Below are positions 23,113-32,069 of a DNA stretch of 64,000 bases, piece after piece. The translations under genes and the position numbers were made by a program. The notes below the pieces were generated by a model. That model had not been told where the DNA came from, did no database searches, and saw only the letters and a program-made list of their open reading frames with translations. Location of the stretch: the NCBI GenBank assembly GCA_002162095.1, contig CP021424.1, forward strand, positions 2,232,001 to 2,296,000, in the 5' to 3' direction. The DNA is from Armatimonadetes bacterium Uphvl-Ar2. GTDB taxonomy: Bacteria > Armatimonadota > Fimbriimonadia > Fimbriimonadales > Fimbriimonadaceae. Within the stretch, counting starts at the first letter, position 1. Each line of letters starts with the position of its first letter.

Positions 23113-24137
23113 TGACAAGAAACATGAGACCGGACCCCAAAGAAACCGAACGCGTCAAGAAGGCCGAGCAACTGCGCCGCAAAGGGCAGCGCGCGCTCAA
23201 TGACGGCGACTACGAGAAGGCGATCCTGGCGTTCCGCCATGCCCTGAAGCAGGGCGGCGACCCGGAGGTCTTGCTCACGGAACTGGGCGCAGCCTACGAA
23301 GCCGGCGGCATGGCTCCAGAAGCCTATAAGCAATACGCCCGGGCGCGGCAGTCGGTGGCCAGCGGGGAACTAGAAGCGGCCATGGCGAGCACGCTGAAGC
23401 AGCAGGGGCGCGGGCACGATGCCGTGCGGCACCTGCAGGAAGCCCGGCGCCTAGAGCCCGACGACCCCAACCTAGCCCTCCAACTGGCGGAAACCCTGCG
23501 CTCTATGGGCAGTCGCCGAGCCGCCTTCGCCGCGATTATGGAAGCCGTGGTTTTGGCCCCGGATGATGCGTTCTTCCACCAGTGGGCCGGGGAATTGGCC
23601 TACGAAATGGAGCGGTTCCCGGAGGCAGTTTCGAGCCTGCAGGCGGCCAGCGAACTCTCGCCGGGCGACCCGGAGATCTTTGGCATGGGAGCCCTGGCGA
23701 TGTGGGCGAATGCCCAACCGACGGAAGCCCTCCGCGCCGCCCAGATCGCCAGCGACTTGGACCCGCAATCGACATTCTTCCGCGCGATTGTGGCCGTGCT
23801 AGCTCACCACTCACCCGGGGCCACCCCGGCTGAGATGCCAAATCTGGACGAATACGACCTTGACCGGTTGAAGCGTTGGTTGCGCCCCATTGGCCTCGCC
23901 CTGCCACCCGCCCCTGAGTCCCCGAGGCCCCCGAAAGCCCCGAACTCCCCGAGCCCCCTCATGAATCCGATCCAAGTTGAAATCGTGGCGTGCAGCGCCG
24001 ATGACGCCGTAGAAGCCGCCCGCGGGGGAGCCTCTCGGCTCGAAATCTGTGGTGCCCTGGGCCAGGGTGGCCTGACCCCAGCGTGGGGCAGTGGCGCGCC
24101 ACTCGCGCCCAGGTGGATCTGCCCGCAATCGTCATGA
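23112..24137 (+). CDS. TPR-repeat protein running in frame into a CutC N-terminus
   Basis: Residues 1-260 are helical TPR-type repeats (for example ALNDGDYEKAILAFRHALKQGG, then further units with xxAxxxxxxAxxLxPDD spacing), normally protein-interaction scaffolds. No signal peptide is present. After a Pro/Ser-rich linker built from CCCCGA-like DNA repeats (about 23920-23958) the same frame continues, without a stop, into the ATG of cutC at 23961 and reads its first ~45 residues before ending at a frameshift. Either TPR and CutC are a real fusion, or the TPR stop was lost to another indel. The functional TPR part is 23112-23960. Confidence 0.7.
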   Translation: MTRNMRPDPKETERVKKAEQLRRKGQRALNDGDYEKAILAFRHALKQGGDPEVLLTELGAAYEAGGMAPEAYKQYARARQSVASGELEAAMASTLKQQGRGHDAVRHLQEARRLEPDDPNLALQLAETLRSMGSRRAAFAAIMEAVVLAPDDAFFHQWAGELAYEMERFPEAVSSLQAASELSPGDPEIFGMGALAMWANAQPTEALRAAQIASDLDPQSTFFRAIVAVLAHHSPGATPAEMPNLDEYDLDRLKRWLRPIGLALPPAPESPRPPKAPNSPSPLMNPIQVEIVACSADDAVEAARGGASRLEICGALGQGGLTPAWGSGAPLAPRWICPQSS

Positions 24138-24712
24138 TTCGCCCCCGAAGCGGCGGCTTTTGCTACACCGATCTCGAGTTCGACACGATGCTCCGCGACC
24201 TCGACGCCTTCCTTGAGGAAGGGGTGGATGGGTTCGTCACCGGATGCCTGACCGCTGATGGCAACCCGGACGCCAAGCGCAACGCGGAACTCGTCCGCCG
24301 CGCGCAAGGGAAGGTGGTGATGTGCCACCGTTGCTACGACGTGGTGCGGGACCCCCACGCAGCCCTGGAGAGCCTGATTGACTCCGGTTTCACGCGGGTT
24401 TTGACCTCGGGACGAAGCAACAGCGCCCTCGAAGGCGCCCCCGAAATCTGGCGCACCGTCGAGCAAGCGGCGGGGCGGATCGAAGTCGTCCCCGGGGGTG
24501 GAGTCCGCCCCGAAAATGCCGCCGAAGTGGTGCGTCTCACGGGCGTAAATGTCGTCCATCTCGCCCCGTTTGTGCGGAGGGAAGACACCTCTTGCCAGGC
24601 CAACTTGGACCTTTCGTTCGCCGGTTCGTTGGACCCCGCCGAAGGCCTTTTTGACCTCATTGATGCCGCCAGCGTGGCCGCCACGGTGCGCGCAGTCAAC
24701 CCCGCTTCGTAA
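23961..24712 (+). pseudogene. cutC: CutC-family protein, interrupted by one frameshift
   Basis: CutC proteins are TIM barrels linked to copper homeostasis, with uncertain activity. The N-terminal half (MNPIQVEIVACSADDAVEAA...LEICGALGQGGLTPAWG) is in one frame and the rest (VDLPAIVMIRPRSGGFCYT... to VVPGGGVRPENA) in another. Adding one G to the GGGG run at 24085-24088 joins them perfectly and gives 250 residues, the normal CutC length, with every motif in place. This looks like a homopolymer error, so the gene is probably intact in the organism. The TPR frame reads directly into it (see neighbouring entry). Confidence 0.78.
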
Positions 24713-24757
24713 GGGCAGTGTGAAATCAGATCGCCCCTCGGGCGTCTGACAGTCACT

Positions 24758-25852
24758 ATGACCAAGCGGTTATGGATGGTATCAACCACAGCGTTGCTGG
24801 CCACCTTGGCCACCGCCCAATGGGGCACGTCAACGACCGTCTCTGCCTACGGCGAAGGCACCTGGGAAACCGGTGGCCGCCGCTACGAAGTGGAGCGCAT
24901 GTCCGTTCGATTCGACGGCGGTAGCCGACTTCGCATCACCTGGGATGGTGACCGGAGCGACGCCTTTAACGCCGAGTACATCAGCTGTGGCAACAACCAG
25001 TACGAGATCGAAGTCCCGACCTCACCGCCTCTGCGCGGCACGTTGGATCTCGATTCGCGCGGCAACCTCTCCCGTCTCGATCTGCGCTCGTCCGGCAATA
25101 GCCGCCGGCAAAGCCTGACCTTCCGCGCGCAGCGCCCCATCAACGATGGTTGGGGCAACAATGGCGGCTGGGGCAACGACCCCTGGGGCAACCAAAACGG
25201 ATGGCTGCAACTGAACGAGCAAGTGCGAGGGCGCGGCACGTTCACCCACAACGGGCGCCGCAATGACCTGCAGGACGTGCGGGTGACCGCCGACCGCAAC
25301 GGGCGCATCACGTTGGCCTTCCAGGGCGGTGGCTACATTAACCTGCGGGGCGAATACGGCGAGCGCCGAGGCAATAGCGTGTCGTTCGAACTCTACGAAG
25401 GTTTGGGCCGCTACGACATGAGCGGTCGCGGCACGCTGGAGTTCGAAAACGACCAGCGCACCGTGCGGCGCATCTCGGTGAGCGGCACGGCGGATCGCCA
25501 GCAGTTCCGGCTTGATTTCTCGCGGGGCCTCGGCAACATCGACGAAACGATCTACGGGCGGGGTGAGTTCATTCTGGGCCGCGATGACTTCCCGTTCAGT
25601 TCGGCGCGGGTCGTGCTTTCCAGCAACGGGCGGTTCAGCGTCCGCACCGAGGGACGCCGCTACACCGAGTTCACGGGCACCTGGCGTGAAGAAGGCGACC
25701 AGTACGCACTGTTCGTCAATAGCGTCTCCGGCCGCCGACTTAGTAGTGGTCGCGGATGGGTGCAAGTCGACCGCTATTCCGGCCGCGTCATCAGCATCAA
25801 CCTCACCGGGGTGGCGGATGAACAGCGGTTCGAAATGAACATCAACTGGTAA
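24758..25852 (+). CDS. Secreted protein with three ~100-residue beta repeats
   Basis: The 364-residue protein has a signal peptide (MTKRLWMVSTTALLATLATAQ) and three internal repeats of roughly 95-110 residues. Each repeat starts with a G-x-G-T/E-[FW] turn and ends with a strand pair such as RRISVSGTADRQQFRLDF or VISINLTGVADEQRFEMNI. A Gly/Asn/Trp-rich spacer (about 130-149) separates repeats 1 and 2. The pattern suggests beta-sandwich or lipocalin-like units; I recognise no named family. A second, paralogous gene of the same architecture follows after a strong hairpin. Confidence 0.7.
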   Translation: MTKRLWMVSTTALLATLATAQWGTSTTVSAYGEGTWETGGRRYEVERMSVRFDGGSRLRITWDGDRSDAFNAEYISCGNNQYEIEVPTSPPLRGTLDLDSRGNLSRLDLRSSGNSRRQSLTFRAQRPINDGWGNNGGWGNDPWGNQNGWLQLNEQVRGRGTFTHNGRRNDLQDVRVTADRNGRITLAFQGGGYINLRGEYGERRGNSVSFELYEGLGRYDMSGRGTLEFENDQRTVRRISVSGTADRQQFRLDFSRGLGNIDETIYGRGEFILGRDDFPFSSARVVLSSNGRFSVRTEGRRYTEFTGTWREEGDQYALFVNSVSGRRLSSGRGWVQVDRYSGRVISINLTGVADEQRFEMNINW

Positions 25853-25869
25853 CCTGCATGACGAGAAGT

Positions 25870-25897
25870 GGGGCTTCTGCAACAATGCGGGAGCCCC
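25870..25897 (+). other. 12-bp hairpin between the two repeat-protein genes
   Basis: GGGGCTTCTGCA, loop ACAA, TGCGGGAGCCCC forms a continuous 12-bp stem (two G-T pairs) in the 70-base gap. There is no T-tract, so it may be a processing or attenuation element, or a factor-assisted terminator. Confidence 0.55.
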
Positions 25898-25922
25898 CCG
25901 ACCCCTGACATCGTCCAACACT

Positions 25923-27046
25923 ATGAGCAACATGAAGAAGCTCCTTGTTCTCGCCGCCGCGCTTGCGGCCTCCGCCCTGAGCTTTGGGCAGCATGCCTCC
26001 ACCACGGACGGCTCGGGCACGTATCAGAATCCTGATGGTAACGTCTCCATCCGACGGGCCACGGTGATCCTCAACGAGAACCGCCAACTCCAACTGACGC
26101 TGGAAGGCTCGCGCCGAGTGAGCCTGTTTGGCACCTGGAGCCGCAGCGAGAATGGCCGCTACGAAGTCTCGGTCAAGACCGCGCAGAACAACAGCACCCC
26201 CCGATGACGGGCCAAATTGACGTCGGCAACGGCACCTACGTCCGCCGCATCAACGTGGCGAGTGCCGAGGGCAACTTCCGCTGGAATATCTCCTTTGTGG
26301 GCACGCGGGAATCCACGGGTAACCCCACTAACCCCACGAATCCCACCAACCCCACCAACCCGAACCTGCCGGGAGCGCCGATTGACGTGCTCCGCTTTAC
26401 CGATGCTCCGCGCGGCAACGGCGATTGGCAGTATCTGGGTTCCCGCGCCAGCCTGAATCGCGTGACGGTGGACGCTCAGCGCGACGGCCGCATCTCGTTC
26501 GAGTTCCCAGGCATCAGCCGCTTCAAGATCGTGGCCCGCTACAGCCGCCTGCGCGGCGACACCTTGCCGGTGGAGATCTATGAAGGCTTCGGGGCGCGCG
26601 ACGTACGAGGTACGGGCGTGGTCAGCCTCACCCGCGACCACACCAAGGTGCTGCGACTGACGCTGAACGGCACGGCGGATGGCCAGCGGTTCAATATCAG
26701 CTTCATCCAAGGTCGCCTGGCGATCAACCAGAACGTGCAAGGGAGCGGAACCGCCGAAGTGGGCCGCAACAATCGGCAGCGCGTGTACGCCGCCCAGGTG
26801 ATTCTGGACCAGCAGGGCCTCTTCACTATTCGGGGTACGGACGGTAGCAACCTCCACGTCAACGGCACCTGGACCGAGGACCGCGCGGGCGTCATCACGC
26901 TGAGCGTGACGGACATCCGAGGCCGACGCGTCAGCTACGGCCGGGGGACTCTGAACCTGGATACGCGCACCGACCAAGTGCGCTCGTTCAGCCTTTCCGG
27001 GACCACCGACGGCGAGTCGTTCTTCTTCGACTTCACCGTCCGCTAA
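25923..27046 (+). pseudogene. Secreted three-repeat beta protein, paralogue, one frameshift
   Basis: The signal peptide (MKKLLVLAAALAASALSFG, with MSN before it) and first half-repeat are in one frame to about 26200; the rest, from MTGQIDVGNGTYV onward, is in another. Adding one C to the CCCCCC run at 26197-26202 restores a 374-residue protein with three repeats like the upstream gene, ending VRSFSLSGTTDGESFFFDF. An NPT-repeat linker (four NPT copies, about 26320-26360) separates repeats 1 and 2 where the paralogue has its Gly/Asn/Trp spacer. The frameshift is probably a sequencing artefact. Function unknown; a transcription terminator follows. Confidence 0.7.
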
Positions 27047-27060
27047 GGACTGACTAAAGA

Positions 27061-27099
27061 CAAAAAACCCCCGGAGCCGCAGGGCACCCGGGGTTTTTG
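27061..27099. terminator. Bidirectional rho-independent terminator
   Basis: An A-rich tract followed by CCCCCGG and, 12 bases later, CCCGGGG followed by TTTTTG forms a GC-rich stem flanked by A's and T's. It can stop the repeat-protein transcript on the plus strand and the convergent hexosaminidase transcript on the minus strand. Confidence 0.82.
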
Positions 27100-27114
27100 T
27101 TTTGCCGGACTGAG

Positions 27115-29097
27115 TTAGGCGCCCGAGCGAGTCGTGCTACGGTCAATCATCAGCACGCCCCGCGAATCGCTGCCGCCATCGGCTCGCACCCGCGCTCGCA
27201 GCGTCACCTTGGTGCCTCGCGGCAAGAACGGCAGATCGAACTTGTACGTGTTGTCCCGGCTGGTGCCGCCCGTCACGCCAAAGCGATCCGAACTGGCCAC
27301 CACTTGGGTGCCGTACAGCACTTCCACCGAACTGATCTCCAGTCGGTGCCCGCCTTCGGTGTACTGGAAGGTGATGGAGTACGGCCCGCTGGCCCCGATG
27401 CGCTCAGTGATGTCCCACTCACGAGTGATGATGGTTTCTCCGACTTCACCCGGCGCCCAGCCGGCCATCGGCTCGATTTCCGAACCATCCAGGCGGCGGT
27501 ACATGATGTCCCGCAAGTCCATACCCACCAGGTGGGTGTTCAGGCGCGCCAAGAAGCTCTCGTAGTTCTTGCGCTCCGCCGACGTCCATCCGGTCTCGGC
27601 AATGGCGTAGAGGCGCGGGAACGCCATGTATTCCACCTGCTTGGGGTGGGGCATGTATTCCGTCCACAGGTTGCCCTGCACGCCCAGGATGTGCTTGTGG
27701 AACTCGGGCTCCAGCGCCTCCGGGATCGGTTCGTATTCGTACACGCGCCACAAGGGGAGATATCCCCCAATCGCTCGGGGTTCACCGGCCGCGTCGCGAG
27801 TTTGGTAGTAGTCCAGGTAGCAGTGGCTAGTGGGAGACATCACCGCGTCGTTGCCTTGGCGTGCGGCTTCAATGGCTCCATTGGGGCCCAGCCAGGCCAT
27901 GACCGTCGCGTTCTGGGCGAGACCGCCTTCCAGGATTTCGCTCCAACCCACCATCCGGCGTCCCTTGCTGGTGATGTAGTCGTCAATCTGGCGGATGAAG
28001 TACGACTGCAGTTCGTGCTCGTCCTTCAGGTTGTTGGCGCGCATGATGGCCTGGGCTTCTTCGCTGGCCTTCCACTCATCCTTCGGGCACTCGTCCCCGC
28101 CGATGTGGATGAACTCCGAGGGGAAGAGCTCCATCACTTCGTCCAGCACGTCCTTCAGGAACTGAATCGTGGCCGGGCGCGGGCTAAACACCGTGCTGAT
28201 GACGCCCCATTGGGTGCCGACTTCTAGCTGCACATCCGGGCGGTTGCCCAGTTCCGGATAGGCGGCGATGGCGGCGCGAGCGTGACCCGGCATTTCGATT
28301 TCGGGCACCACGTTGATGTGCCGCTCGGCCGCGTAGGCGACGATCTCCTTGATCTCTTCTTGTGTATAGTAACCGCCGTACCACTCCGGACCCTTGAACA
28401 TGGTTTGGTAGCGGTAGCGATGCGGGTTTTCGTTGGCCAGTTCGTCCACGTTGCGGCGCCAAGCTCCCACTTCGGTCAGGCGCGGATACTTCTTGATCTC
28501 GATGCGCCAGCCCTGGTCTTCGGTCAGGTGCCAGTGGAACGAGTTGAGCTTCATTGCGGCCATTTCGTCCAGGAACTTCTTGATGAACTCCTTGGGCTGC
28601 ATGTGTCGGCAGGAGTCCAGCATCGCACCGCGCCAGGCAAAGCGGGGCGAGTCTTCAATCTCGATGGCCGGGATCGTCCACTCGCGGTTCACGGTTTGGG
28701 TGGCGTGGATGTCCGTCGGCAGCAGTTGCTTGAGCGACTGCAGGCCGTAGAACGCCCCCGAGGCAGCCGAGGCCCGAATCTGAACGCGGTCAGCGGTGAC
28801 GCTGAGCGTGTAGCCGTCCTTACCCAGTCTCGCGAGGCTCGGATCCAGACGAACGTCAATCGTGTTGGAGCCCGCGCGCCCGTCCAGGCGGAGGTCAAAT
28901 CCGAGGGCCGGTTCCATGCCTCGGCCGACCAATCGTCGAGTCGGTAAGGTCGCCTCATCCCCCGTCAGCCGAGTATTCGAACGCAAGACAAACGCGCCCG
29001 TCTTCCATTCGTACTTGGACGGCAAGGGAATGATGGGCGGCGGCGTGGAGGGTGCCGTTTGCGACAGGGTCACGGCCACCAAGAGAGAGCCAATCAT
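27115..29097 (-). CDS. GH20 beta-N-acetylhexosaminidase, exported
   Basis: GH20 enzymes remove terminal GlcNAc/GalNAc using the substrate acetamido group. The 660-residue protein has a short signal peptide (MIGSLLVAVTLSQT), an N-terminal GH20b-type domain (to about 145) and the catalytic TIM barrel with WHLTEDQGWRIEI and the Asp-Glu pair in FIHIGGDECPKDEW. A C-terminal beta domain (about 560-660) follows. A GTG six codons upstream is possible, but the ATG at 29097 lies 7 bases after TATTGT, so I prefer it. Neighbouring sugar-transport and SIS-isomerase genes support a role in amino-sugar use. Confidence 0.9.
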   Translation of the reverse strand: MIGSLLVAVTLSQTAPSTPPPIIPLPSKYEWKTGAFVLRSNTRLTGDEATLPTRRLVGRGMEPALGFDLRLDGRAGSNTIDVRLDPSLARLGKDGYTLSVTADRVQIRASAASGAFYGLQSLKQLLPTDIHATQTVNREWTIPAIEIEDSPRFAWRGAMLDSCRHMQPKEFIKKFLDEMAAMKLNSFHWHLTEDQGWRIEIKKYPRLTEVGAWRRNVDELANENPHRYRYQTMFKGPEWYGGYYTQEEIKEIVAYAAERHINVVPEIEMPGHARAAIAAYPELGNRPDVQLEVGTQWGVISTVFSPRPATIQFLKDVLDEVMELFPSEFIHIGGDECPKDEWKASEEAQAIMRANNLKDEHELQSYFIRQIDDYITSKGRRMVGWSEILEGGLAQNATVMAWLGPNGAIEAARQGNDAVMSPTSHCYLDYYQTRDAAGEPRAIGGYLPLWRVYEYEPIPEALEPEFHKHILGVQGNLWTEYMPHPKQVEYMAFPRLYAIAETGWTSAERKNYESFLARLNTHLVGMDLRDIMYRRLDGSEIEPMAGWAPGEVGETIITREWDITERIGASGPYSITFQYTEGGHRLEISSVEVLYGTQVVASSDRFGVTGGTSRDNTYKFDLPFLPRGTKVTLRARVRADGGSDSRGVLMIDRSTTRSGA

Positions 29098-29152
29098 CCC
29101 TCGCACAATACCCACAGATTCTTAACCGATGCCTTTGGCATAATGGTTCTTG

Positions 29153-29620
29153 ATGAATACCTTTGACGATGCCGTGCGGGAGTGGGTGTCCGGCGCGATG
29201 TCCTGCTACATCAGCGACCTCAGCGCCCTGACGCACGAGCAACTGGCTGCGAGCCCGGCGGGCCACGGCCGCGCCGCCTACGATTACTCCTATGAAGTGG
29301 CCGTGGTGAATGATCGCATCGCGCAGCGCATGAGCGGCATCGAGCCGGAACCCTGGCCGTTTGAAGGCTGGATGGTTTGCCCGGACGAATACCGCGACCC
29401 CGAGAAGATCAGCGCGCGCGTGGCGGATTCACTGGAAAAGATCCTGGCCGCCTGGGATGGCCTGAGTGCCGAAGACCGGATGAAGCCCATCGAAACCCAA
29501 AATGGCACTCAGTACCCCGTGGGGATGATGCACTTTGCCAGCATGCACACCATGTATCACGGGGGGCAACTCAACCTGGTGCAGGCCATGGCCGGCGACC
29601 TGGAAGTGCACTGGAGCTAA
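29153..29620 (+). CDS. DinB-like (YfiT/DUF1572-type) four-helix protein
   Basis: The 155-residue protein is predicted to be a four-helix bundle of the DinB/YfiT superfamily, many of which are thiol S-transferases with a His3 metal site. Candidate ligands are His in GHGRAAYDY (position about 37), and the two His of FASMHTMYHGGQLN near the C-terminus, the latter pattern (HxxxHxGQ) being characteristic. The start is ATG 29153, 8 bases after CATAAT. It is divergent from the hexosaminidase gene and has no operon partner, so its substrate is unknown. Confidence 0.78.
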   Translation: MNTFDDAVREWVSGAMSCYISDLSALTHEQLAASPAGHGRAAYDYSYEVAVVNDRIAQRMSGIEPEPWPFEGWMVCPDEYRDPEKISARVADSLEKILAAWDGLSAEDRMKPIETQNGTQYPVGMMHFASMHTMYHGGQLNLVQAMAGDLEVHWS

Positions 29621-29627
29621 CGCGCCC

Positions 29628-30614
29628 TTATTGGTGCTTAGCTTTAATCTGGGCGATCTCTTCGAGGGCGACCTCAAGGGATCGCCTTGACGTCTGCGGG
29701 GTCACCACGGTGGTGGGCTGGCCGGCTTCCAGGTGGTCGATGAAGTCTTTGAGCTCCACAAAGTAGCCGCCGAGGTCACTAATGTTGCCGCCGCCGCTGG
29801 TGGCCATCTTGGCGAATTCCACCACTTCGGGGCTCTGCCCGTCGCGGTAAATGGTGAGCGGGCCGCCTTCCATAATCGCCGCGCCGCGCTCAAACATCGC
29901 CCGGAACGTCATGCGGAAAGGCGTGTTCTGCGGCCACGACCAGCCGCCTTCAAGAATCGCGACCGTCTTGCCAAAGCGCATCGTGCTGATGCTGTAACCC
30001 ACGCCGCGCTCGTCCAGTTGACCGTCGGAGTGCATGGTGTCGGGGTCGCCCAGCAGGTAAAGGATGAAGTCGGTGTCGTGGATGCGCATGTCCAGCGCCC
30101 CGCCCCCGGCCTTGCTTTCGTCGGCTTGCCAATTCTCGCTGGCCCAACTGGGGAAGGCCCCGTAGCGAGTGAGGTTGATAACCTGGAGCGCGCCCAGCTC
30201 ACCGCTCTCCACCAGCCGCTTGAGATAGTCGTATTCGGGCCAGTAGCGGATGCAGTGGCCGACCATCAATTGCACGCCCGCATTTTCGCTGGCGGCGATC
30301 ATCGTATCGGCAGTGGCCACGTCGAGCGCCATCGGCTTCTCGCAAATCACATGGCAACCGAGTTCGGCGCCCTTGATCGTCGCGGCGGCGTGGTCCACGG
30401 TCGGCAAGCACACGTCCACCACGTTCGCGCCGGTGGCCTGCACGGCCTCATCGATCGTGGCAAACACCGGGCAACCAAAGTCCTTGGCGAAGGCCTCGGC
30501 CTTCTCGGCGCGGCGGTCAACGCAGCCCACCAGCTCGGCATTTTCTAGCAAGGCGTACACGTTTGCGTGCATCCGCCCCATAAACCCACAGCCCACCAAT
30601 ACGATCTTTTGCAC
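29628..30614 (-). CDS. Gfo/Idh/MocA-family NAD(P)-dependent sugar/inositol dehydrogenase
   Basis: The 328-residue protein has an N-terminal Rossmann fold with GCGFMGRMHANVY (GxGxxG), the family CEKPMALD motif with catalytic Lys (about residue 93), and a C-terminal alpha/beta domain with the AGGGALDMRIHDTDFILY segment, whose D and H fit the usual catalytic DxxxH. Members oxidise sugars or inositols. It starts with GTG at 30614, 7 bases after TAATGT. It is divergent from the sugar ABC importer genes, so it probably handles the imported sugar. Substrate cannot be read from sequence. Confidence 0.88.
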   Translation of the reverse strand: MQKIVLVGCGFMGRMHANVYALLENAELVGCVDRRAEKAEAFAKDFGCPVFATIDEAVQATGANVVDVCLPTVDHAAATIKGAELGCHVICEKPMALDVATADTMIAASENAGVQLMVGHCIRYWPEYDYLKRLVESGELGALQVINLTRYGAFPSWASENWQADESKAGGGALDMRIHDTDFILYLLGDPDTMHSDGQLDERGVGYSISTMRFGKTVAILEGGWSWPQNTPFRMTFRAMFERGAAIMEGGPLTIYRDGQSPEVVEFAKMATSGGGNISDLGGYFVELKDFIDHLEAGQPTTVVTPQTSRRSLEVALEEIAQIKAKHQ

Positions 30615-30693
30615 GGGGGTGACATTACCCGCAAGTCGCGTGAATCTCCCTCAGCCCTTGCATCCATGCGCCCGGATACGTCACGCTACAGGT

Positions 30694-32069
30694 ATGGGGC
30701 TCTCTCCGAAGGGTGGTCTGTGGTTAGGGGGCGTGTGCGCCCTCGCGTTGGCGTCTTGGACGATGATCGGGTGCGGCGGACCGGCCGGCACCACGGCGGA
30801 ACCGGAAACGGGAGGCGCCACATCCGCCCCGTGGGGACCGAAGTCAAGGGCGACATCGAAGTCCAAGCCTTTAAGGGTGGTTTTGGCATCGATTTCTATC
30901 AGAAGGCCGCCGACGAGTTCAACAAGAAGCACACCGACGCCAAGGTCACCGTGGATGGCGACCCGCGCGTGTGGGAGAAGCTGAAGCCGCGCCTGGTGGC
31001 CGGAGACCCGCCGGCGCTAATGTTCCCGGGCTGGGGCATGGACCACTGGTCGCTCATCACCGATGGCGCGCTGATGGAGCTGGACGCCGCCCTGGATAGC
31101 CCGGCGGAAGGCGCAGACGGCACCTGGCGCAGCACTTTTGAGCCCGGTCTGCTCAAGCTCGGCCAGCAAGAAGGGAAGACCTACGTGCTACCGTACTACT
31201 TTAACATCAACGGCTGGTGGTACGACAAGACGATCTTTGACGCCAACGGCTGGACCGCGCCCAAGAATTACGACGAACTCCTGGCCCTGTGCGAGAAGAT
31301 CAAGGCCAAGGGCATCGCCCCTATCACGTACCAAGGCAAGTACCCGTACTACATGGTTCACGGGATGCTGTTGCCCTGGGCGCACAGCGGGGGCGGCCCC
31401 GAAGTCATCCGCAAGATTCAGAACCTTGAGCCCGGCGCCTGGAAGGACCCGGCCGTGCTGAAGGCAGCGCAAATGATCGTGGAGCTCCGCGACAAAGGCT
31501 ACTTTGCCACTGGTGCAACGGCCCTCACTCACACCGAGAGCCAATCTGATCTCGTGGTCGGCAAGGCGGCGATGATCCCCTGCGGCACCTGGCTGTACAG
31601 CGAAATGAAGGAGCAACTCAAGCCCACCAACAAACTGACGATGTTCCTGCCGCCGCCGGTGGCCGGAGGCCAGGGTGACCCGTCGGCGATGATTGTGAGC
31701 ATCGAGCCCTGGATGGTGCCGTCGAAGTCACCGAACGCCAGCGGCGCCATTGCCTTCTTCAAGTACATGACCAGCCCCGAAAAGGCCCGGGAGTTTGTGG
31801 CCGAAAAGGGCTCGCTGATGGCCATCAAGGGTAGCGCCGAAGCCGTCAAGATCGAAGCGCTGAAGGAACCCGCCCGCCTCTTTGGCGAAAGCAAGGATGT
31901 GTGGTCCTGGCAGGTGCGCGATTGGTACAAGGCCATGCACACCGAAATTGAGAATGCGCTCACCGCGATGCTCAATGGCGAGCTGACGGCAGAACAGTTC
32001 TTGGATCGTTGCGAAGCGGCGGCCGAGGCGACCCGGAAGGATTCCGCGATCGTCAAGCACAAGGTTTGA
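30694..32069 (+). pseudogene. Sugar ABC transporter substrate-binding lipoprotein, one frameshift
   Basis: Family 1 (MalE/UgpB-like) binding proteins capture sugars for import. The signal peptide with lipobox MIGC (about residue 27) is read from ATG 30694, while the mature body (IEVQAFKGGFGIDFYQKAADEFN onward) is in another frame. Adding one base in the C or G runs at 30827-30836 joins them into 458 residues, a normal size. The body shows the PGWGMDHWSLITDGALMELD and LPYYFNINGWWYDKTIFDANG segments of sugar-binding proteins. Probably a sequencing error. The two permease genes follow with overlaps. Confidence 0.82.

Noticed and set aside
24085-24088. Programmed -1 frameshift in cutC
   Set aside because: A -1 slip at TGGGGC would join the frames, but the same one-base-short pattern occurs in five other unrelated places, so a homopolymer error is simpler.
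26320-26365. NPT coding repeats as a regulatory DNA repeat
   Set aside because: They are in frame with a linker of a secreted protein and simply encode repeated Asn-Pro-Thr.
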